Source: Paraburkholderia phenazinium
Lineage (GTDB): Bacteria; Pseudomonadota; Gammaproteobacteria; Burkholderiales; Burkholderiaceae
Assembly: GCF_900100735.1 (NCBI RefSeq)
Contig: NZ_FNCJ01000006.1
Location: 62,001-126,000, forward strand
Length of the DNA stretch: 64,000 bases
Direction: 5' to 3'
How positions within the stretch are numbered: position 1 is the stretch's first letter; every line of letters starts with the position of its first letter. Below, piece after piece: positions 63,851-64,000 of the stretch. Under the pieces are notes generated by a model. It saw only the letters and a program-made list of their open reading frames with translations. It searched no databases and was not told where the DNA came from. A program made the translations under genes and the position numbers.

Positions 63851-64000
63851 TCAGTCGTGCCGGGTGGGTGCGGCCCGGCCCATCGATGCGATGTCGGCGT
63901 CGATGTCGTCGAAAATGGCCGCAATGCGGGGGTCCAGTAGCACGTCGAGGATGTCGTCCGGCAGGTCCACCACTGGGCCCAGCAGCTCGTCCAGCTCCGC
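63851..64000 (-). CDS. C-terminal end of a further gene (partial)
   Basis: The last 49 residues of a leftward gene that enters from the right edge: acidic and helical (AELDELLGPVVDLPDDILDV, then RIAAIFDDIDADIASM), ending RAAPTRHD. It ends 9 bp before the ankyrin gene start, so the two are cotranscribed. Not identifiable from this part. Confidence 0.6.
   Translation of the reverse strand, partial: AELDELLGPVVDLPDDILDVLLDPRIAAIFDDIDADIASMGRAAPTRHD

Noticed and set aside
1..64000. tRNA, rRNA, transposase or insertion-sequence ends.
   Set aside because: Looked for CCA-ended cloverleaf sequences, rRNA words, DDE-type proteins and terminal inverted repeats; none convincing.

Overview
This 64-kb window looks like part of a large, high-GC conjugative plasmid. 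A TrfA-type replication initiator lies at 47561-48778. A conjugative DNA-processing module lies at the left end: the N-terminus of a MobF (TrwC/TraI-type) relaxase at 1-199, a VirD4/TraD-type coupling protein at 3640-6174, a second VirD4-like ATPase at 7000-9546, and a ribbon-helix-helix relaxosome-type protein at 9572-9976. The order (DNA-binding protein, ATPases, relaxase, all leftward) resembles trwABC of R388 and places oriT in the 1.65-kb gene-free stretch 9977-11630. The TrfA replicon and a lipoprotein signal ending LTAC followed by a glycine run suggest a proteobacterium, most likely a betaproteobacterium; this is inference. I saw no rRNA, tRNA, CRISPR array, transposase or resistance gene.

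Layout: 1-10 kb conjugative DNA processing plus small membrane proteins; 10-11.6 kb putative oriT; 11.6-14 kb a rightward three-gene operon (RHH protein, HNH-like protein, unknown); 14-19 kb three ankyrin-repeat genes; 19.6-20.4 kb an LRAT-like protein; 20.5-34 kb many single genes of unknown function, a sedolisin-type lipoprotein protease and four multi-HTH proteins; 34-37 kb ankyrin-related genes; 37-40 kb a cluster of small secreted proteins; 43.6-44.2 kb a RelE/ParE-type toxin-antitoxin pair; 46.5-48.8 kb the origin-like region and the rep operon; 49-64 kb small membrane proteins, ankyrin proteins, a HAD-type phosphatase-like gene opposite a nuclease-like gene, and a DUF5710 plus zinc-motif protein.

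Three window-wide patterns stand out. (1) About ten otherwise unrelated proteins, several with ankyrin repeats, end in the same short basic tail, R-[KRA]-R-L at the C-terminus, written with different codons. With two VirD4-like ATPases nearby, this is a good candidate for a C-terminal recognition or secretion tag. (2) A 12-bp palindrome, GTGCC-NN-GGCAC, occurs in 22 perfect and about 15 near-perfect copies, mostly just upstream of promoters. Its distances from the -35 box fall on roughly one face of the helix (about 3, 9-12, 21-26, 36-37, 47 and 56 bp). (3) Thirty-four promoters found by eye all have TTGAC-like and TA-rich boxes exactly 16 bp apart. Together these suggest one plasmid-wide regulatory network controlling an arsenal of accessory, possibly exported, proteins. 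A fourth notable feature is the fusion of the second VirD4-like ATPase to a domain resembling the catalytic part of exonuclease VII large subunit.
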